A stretch of 64,000 bases of DNA. Origin: Vitis vinifera (lineage: Eukaryota > Streptophyta > Magnoliopsida > Vitales > Vitaceae). Positions 47,216 through 57,630 of this stretch are shown piece after piece. Under the pieces are notes generated by a model. It was not told the DNA's origin and did no database searches. It saw only the letters and a list, made by a program, of their open reading frames with translations. Location of the stretch: contig NC_081820.1 in NCBI RefSeq assembly GCF_030704535.1, forward strand, positions 18,405,501 to 18,469,500, in the 5' to 3' direction. Positions within the stretch are counted from its first letter, which is position 1; each line of letters begins with the position of its first letter. The position numbers were made by a program, and so were the translations under genes.

Positions 47216-48095
47216 AGTTATTTTTCCCTATCAAAATTTGCTCAATCTTTAAATTAGATAATTAGATATTTAGATTTGCATCCCTCACTTCAAAATAACT
47301 TTTCTAAGTAGATGAAGACTTAACAGAGACATACATAGGCACGGAAAGTGGTACGAGTCTTTAGGTTGAAAGCAACTCAAAAGGAACCATTCAAGAAGTC
47401 TTAAGATGTCGACCTCACTTTTTCAGCAAACTCCGCACGATTATATATATATAATTAATTTAATTTAAATTTTTTATTTTCCTATTTTTAACACACATAA
47501 AATAATTAGAAATTAATTTTCAATAAATAAGTTGCAAAAATTATAATATTTTGTTTATTTATAAAACATATTTATTTTTAATGTAATTAAAATTTCTTTG
47601 AAATTAATTTTTTTAAAAGTTTTTAAATATTTATAAATAAATAAATGCGAAATATTTAATTTTTTTTATTAAAACAAATATGTGAATTACTTTGTGTAAA
47701 CGGGATAGGATCGGGATGGTGGTGATCATCCCGGCCAACATGAGAATTGCTGGTGCGCTCATTAGATTTGGCCATTGGAACCTCCCTATTTCATGAAAGT
47801 ATGCATTGTGTTTGGAGGATGGGAAATTGTTAAAGAGTGGGAAAAACATCCCGATCTCAGCTTAAATTAGGAAAAAATCCTTCCTTAATTTTCACTTTTT
47901 TAATTCTTTGATATTTTTTTATTAAGTAAATCTTCTTCTAGGCAGTTCAAAAAGGGTCAACAGGTAACTCCTAGAAAATTTCTTCCTTAAATGGTGAAGA
48001 AAATGAGGGTGGCTCCTAAATAGATGGCCTTAGGCATTGAGGCATGAAGACACTAGGTTATTTTCTTTAGGACATTTCCTCAAGCTTTAAATTAG

Positions 48096-48927
48096 GGGTT
48101 GTTCTTTGGTACCCACTCTTCATTTTGGGGTACCTATCCACGTTTGACCCCAATAATAAAATGACATGTGTAAAGTACATATCATTAAAAAATTTATAAA
48201 AACTTATCAAATCGGTAAATGACTTGTTGATGAGAAATAATCACATGCATTTCATATATATCTAAATATTACAACTTTTTATAATTTATTATTAAATATC
48301 AAATATAATTTATTATTTAATGCATTACCTAACTCTATCTAAAAAAGAAAATCCTACCAACTACTCTTATACTCTCATTATTTATATATAAAAAAAGGGA
48401 TAATAATTTAATATGAAAATTAAATAATTTCAACTACCAAATTACAAAATATGTAAGATGTATTTTGATGAATCAAATTTCAAGATCAAGTTTAAAACTT
48501 TTTGAGAGAGAAAATTTAAAATTTGTATTATATGAAGAAGATGAAGGATTTCAAGTGATTACAAGTGTCAAAGGTAATATTTGATATATTTTTTTATCCA
48601 AGTATAATTGTTGTAGGAAGAAATGTGATGTTAAATAACGATTTTAGAATTTTTTATGAGTTTGTTATAAAATTTTGTTATCAAATTATTATTAATATTT
48701 TTATTTTTATTTTTATTCAATTCTATTTTTATCTCATATTTATTTTATTTAAACCCAAAATTGTTGAGAAGGGAGGAGGAAGAAAGAAGGTCACTAGTTC
48801 TTCCCTTAACCGGTTAAGTGAAATTTTTATTTCAAATTTAAAATGGATGGCCAAGATGTAATCTTGAACATCCAATGGCTTAGAAAAACTTTTCGGAAGG
48901 TACCGAAGAGGTACCTTAGAATTTTCC
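48096..48927. mobile_element. MULE-type non-autonomous element, perfect 9-bp target duplication
   Basis: TTAAATTAG occurs directly before (48087-48095) and after (48928-48936) the segment. The ends are inverted and similar: GGGTTGTTCTTTGGTACC and the complement GGAAAATTCTAAGGTACC, each with a second GGTACC further in. A 9-bp duplication is the hallmark of Mutator-like elements. No transposase frame inside. The related unit A has 'ctttaaattagataattag' near 47260, an unoccupied version of the site. Confidence 0.88.
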
Positions 48928-49170
48928 TTAAATTAGACATGCTACTTCTTTTCTTCTAATTTTTTTCTTTCATCTCCCTTTTACTTAAAAGTGTGGTCTC
49001 ATTGGCCTCTTTTTAGGTTTATCTCTCTCATGTCACTTTGGGAAAGCTTTTTTTACCTAAATGAAACAATTCTCAATCAAGAGACAATAACGATATATTT
49101 ACATGCATATTGCGTGATATGAGTCTTGAGTAAAAAGCAACTAAAAGAGAAATAATTCAAGGAGTATTAA

Positions 49171-49559
49171 TGTGATGTCCTATATTGGATAGGGAAGAAT
49201 ATCATTAATGCTGTATAAGTTTGAGTTCATCTTAACTTTGTAAGCCTGTTTTAAAATCGTAAGGACTTAGAACGAATAATATCTACATGATTTGGTGTAA
49301 GTCATTATAAATAGTATCAAAACTAATCCTTGACGACCTTAGTGTGGGAGTTTATTTGACCTTCCTCCCATATGACACAACAAGAACATTGTGTTTGCAT
49401 GAAAAGGTAATTGTAATGTTTCACATTGGATAAGGAAAAAAGTTTCTGGTACTATATAAATATGGGGTTATCTTAATCCTATAGATGTGTTTTAAAATCA
49501 TGATGACGTTTTGGATCCAAAACAGATAATATCTATAAGATTAGATACGGGTTGTTACA
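49171..49559 (+). mobile_element. Complete TRIM with 5-bp target duplication
   Basis: LTRs at 49171-49309 (TGTGATGTCC...) and 49412-49559 (TGTAATGTTT...TTACA) enclose a short internal region that opens with a decayed initiator-Met primer site (ATAGTATCAAAAC). ATTAA flanks both ends (49166-49170 and 49560-49564). It is the same family as the elements at 40.7-41.9 kb. Confidence 0.9.
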
Positions 49560-49564
49560 ATTAA

Positions 49565-51330
49565 AATGTTCATCATACTATTTCAACACCCTTGAGTATA
49601 TTATCTTTAATGCAGTGGCTTCTCTAAAAACTAGAAGTATTATTAATGTGAAGCCTAAATCAATATTTATGACGATGAGCCCCAACATTCACTCCATAAT
49701 ATTGCTTTTTTCTTTGTAGTTGTTTGCATGGTGGGAAACTTGGGTGAATTGGAAATAAAGGTTTGTGGTTTTTGGGTGCAATTGATGGTTAATTATTTTT
49801 CTTGACTTTTTTCATTTCTAAATAAATTTGAAAGAATTATGAAAACATAACCCAGATTGACTCTCCACTATTGCTTGTTCATTTTCTGGCATGGATGTTG
49901 AGAAAAATCTGAGTGAGACTACAGGGTTCTTGTTTTTCTTTTCGCTTTCTTTCGGTCTTCTGAGTCTCCACTACAACCAAATGGATTGAAGAATTCTCAT
50001 GAAAATTTGCCACTTGTTCAGCCCATAACACTGGATTTTTCTTCTGTTTGGATGTTGAGAAAATTCAGGGGAAAAAAAAAAGGAATGAATGGATTGTGGG
50101 TGTATTTGGAGTAGTTCCATTACGAAAATGTGTTGCTCATTCGCTCCCCAATATTGGATTGTGGTCTTTTGAGTTGTTTGACTACTCTGAAGTGATCAAA
50201 GCATTAGGGTGCACTAGTGGATCTAGTCTATGCAGTAGTTTGTGGTATAAGTCTAATGAAGAGAGAGGGGTTCGAAGTTTGTCATAATCAAGATTAGCAT
50301 TTGGGTTTGAAAGATGTAAGCATTAGTATGAAGTCTTCATAAATCCTTTTCAAAAGACTAAAATTAAAGGATTTTGAAAGTAAAAGGTCTCATTTCCTCA
50401 CCATTTTCCTGCATAGGAGATCGATTGCAAGACTCAGTTTAATTGCTCATCCTTCTTAGTCTAATGGTGAGCATCCAACACCGATAATAAGAGGATATGG
50501 GAACAAAGATTAAGATATATATTGAAAATCATAAAAATATCAATAATTAGATTTTATAGAAATATAAAAAAAAAATTGAAAATATTGAAGGAAATTTTAA
50601 AAAAAGTATGGATAAGATGGAAATTAATCAAAACTCATAATAATATTGGAAAAATTTTAAGAAATGATCAAATAAGTAATAATATGCATATTGAAGATCG
50701 AAAAAAATTATATATGGAAGATAAAATTTACAATGTTTAATAGATAGAAATCATAAATATATTTACAGTTAAAATGATGATTTATTTATTTTCAATATAT
50801 TAAATAAGAAAATGATGATGTATATCATTATTCTTTTTGTTAAAAAATATTTATGACTTATTTATAAATTTATATTTAATTACTAATTTACAATACAAAA
50901 GGTATAAAAAATAAAATAAAATAAAATAAAAAAAAAAAACGCTCATTAACAAGGTTATCATGTTCTTTTTATGTTATCAATAATCAATTAGATAGAATCT
51001 AAAAATAAGATAATTAATTTTATTTGCAAATAAGATCATTATGTTATAACTAAAGTAATAAATGTCACCACATTAATGTTAATTAAGTATTATTTATGAC
51101 TTCCATTAATACTCATTAATGGAAACCATTAATGTTATTTATGAGTTTCATTAATATTCATTAATGGGGATATTAATGGAAGCCATTTGGAAAGCCTATA
51201 AAAAGGTTTCTCATCTCCTATAATATACATTCCGAGAAAAAGAAAAAAATTCTCTTCTTCTCATTCTCTCTCTCCCTTATTCTCTCTGTTTTTCATTCTC
51301 TCAACATTTCTTTTCTTTGATTTCTTTCTC

Positions 51331-51370
<40 letters not shown>

Positions 51371-51535
51371 AAAGTAATACATAATCATCTCTATTTTTAT
51401 TTGAATCACATTTATTCTCATTTTACAACACATTAAAATTAATTAATTAATTAAATTTTATTTTTATTAAAGAAAAAGAAAAGCTTTAGGAGACAAAATT
51501 AGTACATATATAGCATCTGGCATATTTGAAATTTA
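49565..51535. other. Spacer with no recognised gene
   Basis: 49700-50290 has moderately complex DNA, with 'gcatggatgttgagaaaa' at about 49890 and a similar 'ttggatgttgagaaaa' at 50047, and a 79-codon frame that resembles nothing known to me. 50500-50760 is AT-rich MITE-like DNA. 51180-51330 ('cctataaaaagg' then a long pyrimidine tract) looks like an LTR promoter fragment. Confidence 0.4.
51334..51366. repeat. (TA)16 microsatellite
   Basis: An uninterrupted run of alternating T and A. Confidence 0.97.
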
Positions 51536-51650
51536 AGGGTAACTTGGTCTTGTGGTGCATGGTCTCCTTTGCAAGTGGGAGAACCTGGTTCAAGCCTCAC
51601 CGTTGCTTTCCCTTCACTTTTGTGCCCTACTTTGCTTTACTTTCTCTTCA
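51536..51650 (+). mobile_element. tRNA-derived SINE-like head
   Basis: An A-box-like 'taacttggtcttgtgg' and a B box 'GGTTCAAGCC' stand about 40 bp apart, as in plant SINE promoters ('gcatggtctcctttgcaagtgggag' between them). The segment does not fold as a complete tRNA. Tail and target duplication were not identified. Confidence 0.45.
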
Positions 51651-51656
51651 CTTAAA

Positions 51657-51780
51657 ATTTTAAAGCCAACTGATAAGTTTGTCAATAATGTTGATTACAT
51701 TAAAAAACACTTACATAATAAAACTGAAATTTTAAATTTTAAAGTTGACCAATAAGTTTAGCAATAATGTTGACTATATT
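51657..51780. repeat. Two 45-bp direct repeats at the edge of the plastid insertion
   Basis: 51654-51701 and 51733-51780 share 'aattttaaag' and 'aataagttt[g/a][t/g]caataatgttga[t/c]ta'. The second copy ends where psbA-like DNA begins. Confidence 0.75.
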
Positions 51781-51894
51781 CAAGAACCCATATACACTAA
51801 AATCGAAATCTTATCCATTTGTAGATAGAGCTTCATGCATAACTTCCATACCAAGGCCTTACCTATCAACAATAGATTGATTGAAATTGAAAAC

Positions 51895-52575
51895 ATTTAG
51901 GTAAATTGATTGAAAGTGAAATCATTTAGGTACTTGAAAGTTATAGTGCCAATACTTAAAGTTGAGGCCTAAATACCTAATGTTTGCTAATTAAAACCAT
52001 TGTTTATGTTGTGAAATTCATAGTGTTGATACGTCAAGCAAAGGCCTAGATACCTACTACAGGCTAATTGAAACCATTTAGGTTGAAAGCACTAAATACC
52101 TACTACACACCCAAATACATACTACAAGCCAATTAAAACCATTTAGGTTGAAAGTCTTAGGTAGTGTTTGTTTTATGGATGAATAAAAAAATAAAAATAT
52201 TTGATTTTTTCTGTTCAATTCAAAGTAACTTGTTGATATCAACTAACATAACTAAATTGAACTTATTAATAACAAGTTTATTTTACTTATATTGGTTGAT
52301 ATTAATAGGTTATTTTCAGCTAAATAGAAAAAACAAAATATTTTTACTTTTTTATTTAATAAAAAAAAAAAAACACCACCTTGTGTTGTACCTAAAGCAA
52401 ACTAGATACCTACTACAACCCAATTAAAACTATTGAGGTTGAAAGTCATAATACTGATACCTAAAGCAATCAACCAAATAACTACTACATGCTAATTGAA
52501 ACCATTTCGGTTGAAAGCCATAGTGCTGATACCTAAAGTAGTGAACTAGATACCTACTAAAGTCCAAGTAGCTAG
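51895..52575 (-). repeat. Minisatellite made from the psbA helix E segment, about 7 units of about 72 bp
   Basis: Marker words for each unit (minus strand CTTTCAACC, plus strand ggttgaaag or a variant) lie at about 52509, 52437, 52146, 52081, 52010 and 51934. Spacing is 65-76 bp once the MITE at 52160-52380 is discounted. Each unit corresponds to 24 codons of D1 (VVGIWF, ALGIST, MAFNLNGFN). Units share the novel junction AATT(A/G)GC(C/A/T)TGTAGTA, which does not exist in psbA and so marks repeat-to-repeat joins. A further 31-bp duplication lies at the end of the array (51885-51930). Confidence 0.85.
52160..52380. mobile_element. MITE (221 bp) inserted in the psbA minisatellite
   Basis: Ends GGTAGTGTTTGTTTTAT and the complement GGTGGTGTTTTTTTT are inverted. 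The flanks are TTA (52157-52159) and TTG (52381-52383). It splits one 72-bp unit, so it inserted after amplification. A related copy is at about 46510-46735. Confidence 0.8.
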
Positions 52576-53373
52576 CTAGGAAGAAATGTAAAAATGTGAA
52601 TTATTGAAACTAGCATATTGGAAACCAATCGGCCAGAATAACCATAATCAACCACAATAGTATAAGTTTCTTCCTCTTGACCAAATATTTAACCTTCATT
52701 AGGATGTTCATTTTTTGTGGTTACCCTATCAAACTAAAGGTTACCAAGGAACCATGCATAACATTAAATGGGGAACCTCCGAATATACCAAGTACAACGA
52801 ACATGTGGAATGAGTGCATAAGGATGTTGCATTTTGCTTAGAATACGATCATGAAGTTAAAAGTGTCACTGATTTCTAGAGGCAAACCATTAAAAAAATT
52901 TCTTTAACCAATTGGGCAGATTAAGAAAATAACAGTAGTAGATGTAACAAGAAATGAATATGTAACAACGTTCTAAGGGCGCATACCTAGACGGAAACTA
53001 AGCTTCCACTCACAACCCATGTAACAAGCTATACCAAGTAAAAATTGTAGAAAATTAGCTCATAAAGACCACCATTGTATAACCATATGAGGTAAAAGTG
53101 AAAACCTATAGCTATAGAAGTACAAATAATGGCACCCGAGTTAATATTGTTTCCATAAATTAGAGATCTAGAAACAAGTTTAAGAACACCATAAATATCT
53201 ACTGGAGAAGTATGTAGGCAATAATAAATACAAAAGTTGTTGTCAATAAGGTTGAGATTATCAAAACACCAAGCCATCCAATGTAGAGACGATTTTCAAT
53301 TATGGTTATTTAATTACAAAACTGATCCGTGGGCTTTTGTTTTTACTTTGCATCTTTCTAATACTACAATCAT

Positions 53374-53500
53374 GGTAAAATCTTGGTTTGTTTAATCATT
53401 GGGGACTTCCAAGGACACTAATTATCTAAAAATAGGAATAGATAATTGAAGTCTTGTTATTAAATAATATAACATGACTTATATACCTATGTCAACCAAT
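53374..53500 (-). promoter_or_regulatory. psbA leader and plastid sigma-type promoter carried with the insertion
   Basis: Upstream of the pseudogene ATG, the minus strand keeps a -35 TTGACA (53490-53495), an 18-bp spacer with TATATAA (53479-53485) and a -10 TATATT (53466-53471), then the psbA leader ending 'aaccaagattttacc'. This is the classic plastid psbA promoter layout. In the nucleus it has no plastid RNA polymerase to use it. Confidence 0.85.
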
Positions 53501-54603
53501 ATCAACATCTACTCCTTACATAATTAGAGTTTATCTCTTTCTTCTACATGCTTCACCAATGCCAAAACTCCCTAAGTAGAGCTCCCTCTTATCAAAGCAT
53601 TTGAGATTGAAGAAAGTTCAAGTCTGCATTCTAGCACATAGATAGTCATACCCTTTTAAGGAGGTTTCTATAGAAAAGTTGGAGAGATATCTATAAAATA
53701 AGAAAGGGTTAAATAAAAAAGTAAGATAGGTCAAGAATTAGATATAAAACTTTCACTCATTTCCAAAAAGTGCTTTATTAATAAGTAGGATTTCAACAAA
53801 AGTCAATATTCATAAGGGATCGAGCTTACAAACCAACTTTCATTGAGTTGTCCAATTATTTATTTAGGGGTTTCAAAGATTTAGATCAAAGGTTTATGGC
53901 TATTTTACAAGGGATAAGCCTTTTTTATTTCGGTCAAATATATTTAAGGGTAGGTTGAAGCCAAGGTAAGAGACAAAAAAGTGTGCGAATCCAATAGAGC
54001 ATACATCGAAGCAGGCAATAAAGGGTGGTTCCTTTTTCTAAGTTTTGGATAAATCTTTGGTCACTTTCTTTGTGCAAGTAGTCTGATTTTGCTTCAAGCA
54101 TAGAGCCTCACAAGTCAAGTAAGAAAGAAGTTTGCAAATTCCATTGCCAGTTGCTTCAGAATAAGTGTGTTCCATTGGTATGGTAGAGTACAACCTCAAT
54201 CCTGCTTATCAAAATCGAATGGAAAATTAAATATTTCATTAGAAGGGATGAATTTAAAAATATTGCACATATGATGTCATTTTGATATTTTTATCCAAAA
54301 AGTGTTTGATGTAAAATAGGAATTAAAAAATAATTAAAGGTTAGATTATATTTTATGTTCTTAAAAAAGAAAGTTCATTATTCTCCATTTAAATTTTCAG
54401 TGGTCCCTTAAAATTCAGGAAGTGATACTAAGTTACAACACACAAGGCATGAGTACTTGAAGACTTAGTTCCCCAAATCTCTCATAAATAATATTGAAAG
54501 ATCATGTTTCCTACCTAGTGAGTAAGATCATATCTTTCCACTTCTCAGTAAAAATATATAACCCCCACCACCTCCAAATGGGGGATCATGATCATGGCCG
54601 TTG
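53501..54603. other. Spacer and KCS copy 2 downstream flank
   Basis: 53501-54420 shows no gene and no certain plastid homology. 54430-54600 is the KCS 3' flank shared with copy 1. Confidence 0.5.
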
Positions 54604-56085
54604 TCAATTGTCTTCATTCTCAGAAAGGATTGGATACTCACCTATGCAATCGGCCCATGGGCCCTTCTTGGACTCCTCAACCATGGGCCTCATGCACTCC
54701 CAGACAAAACTGACGCACTTAGGCCCACTTCCCATCCCAAGTTGCCACACTTTGTCGCCTTTCTTCACTCTCTCCTTGGCCTCCATATAAGCTAATACAT
54801 ACCAGGAAGAAGATGAAGATTGGTTCCCAAACCTTCGCAAGGTCATCAGAGAAGCCTCCGTCTCTCTTTCACCAAGATTCAACCCTTTTCCTATATCTAT
54901 AATCAATGACCTCCCTGAAGCTGGCAGAACAAAATGCTGTATCACTCTCCTAAAATCCGGCACGTAAACCTCTGCAGATTTTTGGATATATCTCTTCCGG
55001 AATCTGGATGCTCTATACCTGAATTTCTCCAATAACGGCAAGATAGCTGAGCCGAGGACAGTGATATTTGAACGAACAGTTTCTGAAACTACTTGCACTA
55101 TGTCGTGGCTGAATGTAACCCCAAGGGCTCCATTTGAGTCCTCTTCGCGAACTGTTGAAAGATAAGCCTTGTCGTCAAATGCTCTCTGTATTCTCACCGT
55201 GTGAAGCAGCCGATACTTGGATGTTTTTTTCATTTCTTCCCTATTTGTAAGCAAGATTGCTGCACCTCCCATACGAAAGATACAATTGCTGAGCAACTTA
55301 GACTTATCGTTTCCAGCGTACCACCCAGCCGATGTGATCTCCGTGCTAAGAACAATGGCGTAAGAATTCTTGTGAACTTTCAATAGATTTTGAGCCAAAT
55401 GGACGCCAAGAATTCCAGCACTGCACCCCATGCCAGAGAGATTAAAGCTCTTAATATCATCTCTCATGGAGTATTTGTTGATGATAATGGAGGAGAGGGA
55501 AGGAGACGAGCAAAGACTAGTACAGTTAACGATAAGTATATCGATATCTTGAGGGGAGAGTTTAGTCTTGGACAGAAGATCTTCCATTACAGGGAACAGT
55601 ATCATGTGGACTTCTTTGATAGATTCTTGGAGATGGGTAATGGGTGGAATGTAATATAAAGCTGGAGAGAGATGAGTCTGTTCACCTTGTCCCGAAGATT
55701 TGAGGAGTTTGGCCATGAAACCTATGCTTTTGCTGTCAAATGATTCAATCATGGAGGCATGTTCAAGGAATAATGAAAAGGGAACTCTGCAACAGTTTGG
55801 TGGTTTGAAACATGAGAAGTCTACAATGTAGATATGAGGCTTTGAGAGGAGAGGCTTGACAATGAAGAACAGAAAGAAACAAGCGAGTGAGAAGAGCTGG
55901 AAGATGGGATCCCATTTCTGTATAACGGAAAGAACTTCAATCGAGATCACAAGCAGAAGAGCAGAAACTCTTGCTAGCTCCAAAAGCGTAGAGTGGAGAT
56001 GCTTCGAGAGGAGAGTGGAAAGCAAGGTGATGGCGATGATAACTTTGGGAAGAGGGTCATGGATGGATCTTGTAAGAGGTCCCAT
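54604..56085 (-). CDS. 3-ketoacyl-CoA synthase (KCS), copy 2
   Basis: A single 493-residue exon, very similar to copy 1 over the whole length, with one residue fewer near position 23. It keeps the two N-terminal helices, Cys221 (GMGCSAG) and Asn421 (RFGNQSSSS). It has the same substitutions: Pro388 in VLPASGR, Arg418 before RFGN, and Gln in VRIQRAFDD where FAE1 has a His. No stops or shifts, so both copies look to be under constraint. The order, orientation and shared 5' and 3' flanks show a tandem duplication whose spacer grew to about 10 kb by insertions. The role in very-long-chain acyl elongation is inferred from the family. Confidence 0.93.
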   Translation of the reverse strand: MGPLTRSIHDPLPKVIIAITLLSTLLSKHLHSTLLELARVSALLLVISIEVLSVIQKWDPIFQLFSLACFFLFFIVKPLLSKPHIYIVDFSCFKPPNCCRVPFSLFLEHASMIESFDSKSIGFMAKLLKSSGQGEQTHLSPALYYIPPITHLQESIKEVHMILFPVMEDLLSKTKLSPQDIDILIVNCTSLCSSPSLSSIIINKYSMRDDIKSFNLSGMGCSAGILGVHLAQNLLKVHKNSYAIVLSTEITSAGWYAGNDKSKLLSNCIFRMGGAAILLTNREEMKKTSKYRLLHTVRIQRAFDDKAYLSTVREEDSNGALGVTFSHDIVQVVSETVRSNITVLGSAILPLLEKFRYRASRFRKRYIQKSAEVYVPDFRRVIQHFVLPASGRSLIIDIGKGLNLGERETEASLMTLRRFGNQSSSSSWYVLAYMEAKERVKKGDKVWQLGMGSGPKCVSFVWECMRPMVEESKKGPWADCIGEYPILSENEDN

Positions 56086-56136
56086 TGGAGAGAGAGAGGT
56101 GGTGGTGGTTTTCGATGTCGCTTAGATGATGAAAAC

Positions 56137-56149
56137 TTTATACTGCATG
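56137..56149 (-). promoter_or_regulatory. KCS copy 2 core promoter: CATGCA next to a TATA box
   Basis: Minus strand: CATGCA (56144-56149) directly followed by GTATAAA (56137-56143), about 55 bp before the ATG. The pair is conserved with copy 1, where two extra bases separate the words. Confidence 0.55.
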
Positions 56150-56335
56150 AGTCCCAATATATTGAGAGAATCAATGCGTAGGGTGTAAATGAGGCTCTGC
56201 AGGGTGTCCAGATTTAGCAGATGGCAGGTGTGTGACACATTACCAAGCAGTAACTTCAGAGACGACTTATATGGTAGACCAGCATGTGCATCTAGATCTC
56301 AAATAGTTTCGTGGGAGACCACCCAATAAATTTGG

Positions 56336-57630
56336 GGAGAATTACCATTAGGGTAGGCTGGGAAACATATGATCGGTGGTATATTTAATAATTCTTCTCA
56401 AGGTTAAGGATAGGGTCAAATTATGATAATTCTTTCTAATACCTTATTTTGTTTAAATGCCAAAAATACCCTTAATAAATGAAAAGCAACAGGAAAAAAA
56501 AAATCTTCTTTAACTCAACTCCCGCTGGTCGGTATTGAAGAAGAAAAAAAGGAAAGAGGAAAAACAAAACTCCAGCACTTTAGGTTATGATATAAAATCG
56601 TCTTCACAAAGCTTGTATTTTTGTGTGAATGTAACAAGAAATCCATTACAGGTAAGATTTTTAAAAATAAAAATAAAAAAATGTCGATTTATGCAAATAA
56701 ATAAATAATTTAAAATTTGGATTGAAGGAACTAACTGTTAATAATTTTAACAATGTAGATCTAAAATATTAGATCTGAAATATCGAAGGAGGTTTTGAGA
56801 AAGAAATTACATTTTTTGTGTAAAATGTTATTTATTTATTTTATTTTTTTGAATTTTTTATATTATTTTGGTCATATTGAAGATGTGTTTTTATTTTTAA
56901 TTTATTTTCCGAGTGGGTTGTTTGATATGATTATTATTGATTTCCATTAAAAAGGTTTGCACTTTAGTTTTGTTGTTGAGACTTGTTTAATATGGCAGAA
57001 GAAAAAATTTTCTTAGTTGTTTAATGCTTGTTTGGAACCACTTTGTTTGAGTATTTATAAACATATTTGGATTTTCATTGAAAACTGAAAATTATAATCA
57101 ATTGAGATATATTTTATACAATAAAGAACAATATTTGTTGTCTATTAGACATGTATATGCCAAAAAATTCACAACTATCCAGTTTCATAAGAAATTTGAA
57201 ATTTTCAAAATTTTACCTTATCGTAATGTATCATAATATTATTGTATTTATATTGTAATTATAGTGTATTTTTATTGTACATTTATATTTTTATATAAAA
57301 AATTAATTTTATAGATTTTTTTATACATCAACAACTTTATGTATTGAAATTATAATAGTATATTTTTATTGTCTTTTTATAATTTTGGCTTGCAATAATG
57401 TTTTATGATAGGAATACAACATGATAGCCTAGAAATGCAAGTTCGATAAAAAACAAATTCAATATTTTGTCATTTTGGTATATTATAATATATCTCAATG
57501 TTAATATTTTTCATTGTAACTATATTGTATTTGTATTATACTTATACTTTATAATTATCACAAAATAAGAATTATCAAATCTAGCCTGATAATTTTTTTT
57601 TCCAACCTACCCTTAAAAGGGTAATTCTCC
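56336..57630. mobile_element. Terminal-inverted-repeat element (1.3 kb) in the KCS copy 2 upstream region
   Basis: Left end GGAGAATTACCATTAGGGTAGGC; complement of the right end GGAGAATTACCCTTTTAAGGGTAGGT. The interior is AT-rich without a transposase. Copy 1 lacks this segment. No target duplication was seen, so the superfamily is uncertain (MULE-like by size and ends). Confidence 0.7.

Larger units (their letters stand above)
46386..48095. repeat. Local duplication upstream of KCS copy 1
   Basis: Unit A (46386 to about 47275) and unit B (47738-48095) share, in order, 'catgag[c/a]at[c/t]gctgg', '[c/t][c/g]ttggaa[t/c]c[a/c]ccct', 'ggtggctcctaaata[a/g]atgg', 'agacacta[a/g]g' and 'tttaaattag'. 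Unit A is longer because it took up MITEs at about 46510-46735 and 46910-47215; unit B lacks them. Confidence 0.7.
51811..53373 (-). pseudogene. psbA: Plastid psbA (photosystem II D1) pseudogene in nuclear DNA
   Basis: The whole gene can be followed on the minus strand. The start ATG is at 53371-53373 with plastid leader before it. Then come the N-terminal segment; SPVDI and [28 protein letters not shown] (near 53050); the HPFHM and HGSLVT region near 52820-52750; FQYASFNN (52620); LGISTMAF; and finally LGMEVMH and the last codons with TAA at 51811-51813. Many stops, deletions (for example before the last codons) and CpG-type changes show long residence in the nucleus. In the plastid this gene encodes the D1 reaction-centre core. 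Here it cannot function. The region for D1 helix E is expanded (separate entry) and a MITE lies inside it. Confidence 0.93.

Noticed and set aside
50048-50287. 79-codon frame starting MDVEKIQGKKKRNEW
   Set aside because: No recognised motif and no splice context; part of its surroundings is repeated nearby. Left as unidentified spacer.
51536-51650. Possible tRNA gene (B box GGTTCAAGCC)
   Set aside because: No acceptor stem or complete cloverleaf can be formed. The layout fits a tRNA-derived SINE head instead.
53029-53277. 82-residue minus-strand frame that could be called a small membrane protein
   Set aside because: It is an open piece of the psbA pseudogene (YGNNI, WLYNGG), not an independent gene.
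53520-54420. Extension of the plastid insertion into trnH or other plastid DNA
   Set aside because: Beyond the psbA promoter I could not match any plastid gene. Alignment to a plastid genome would decide.
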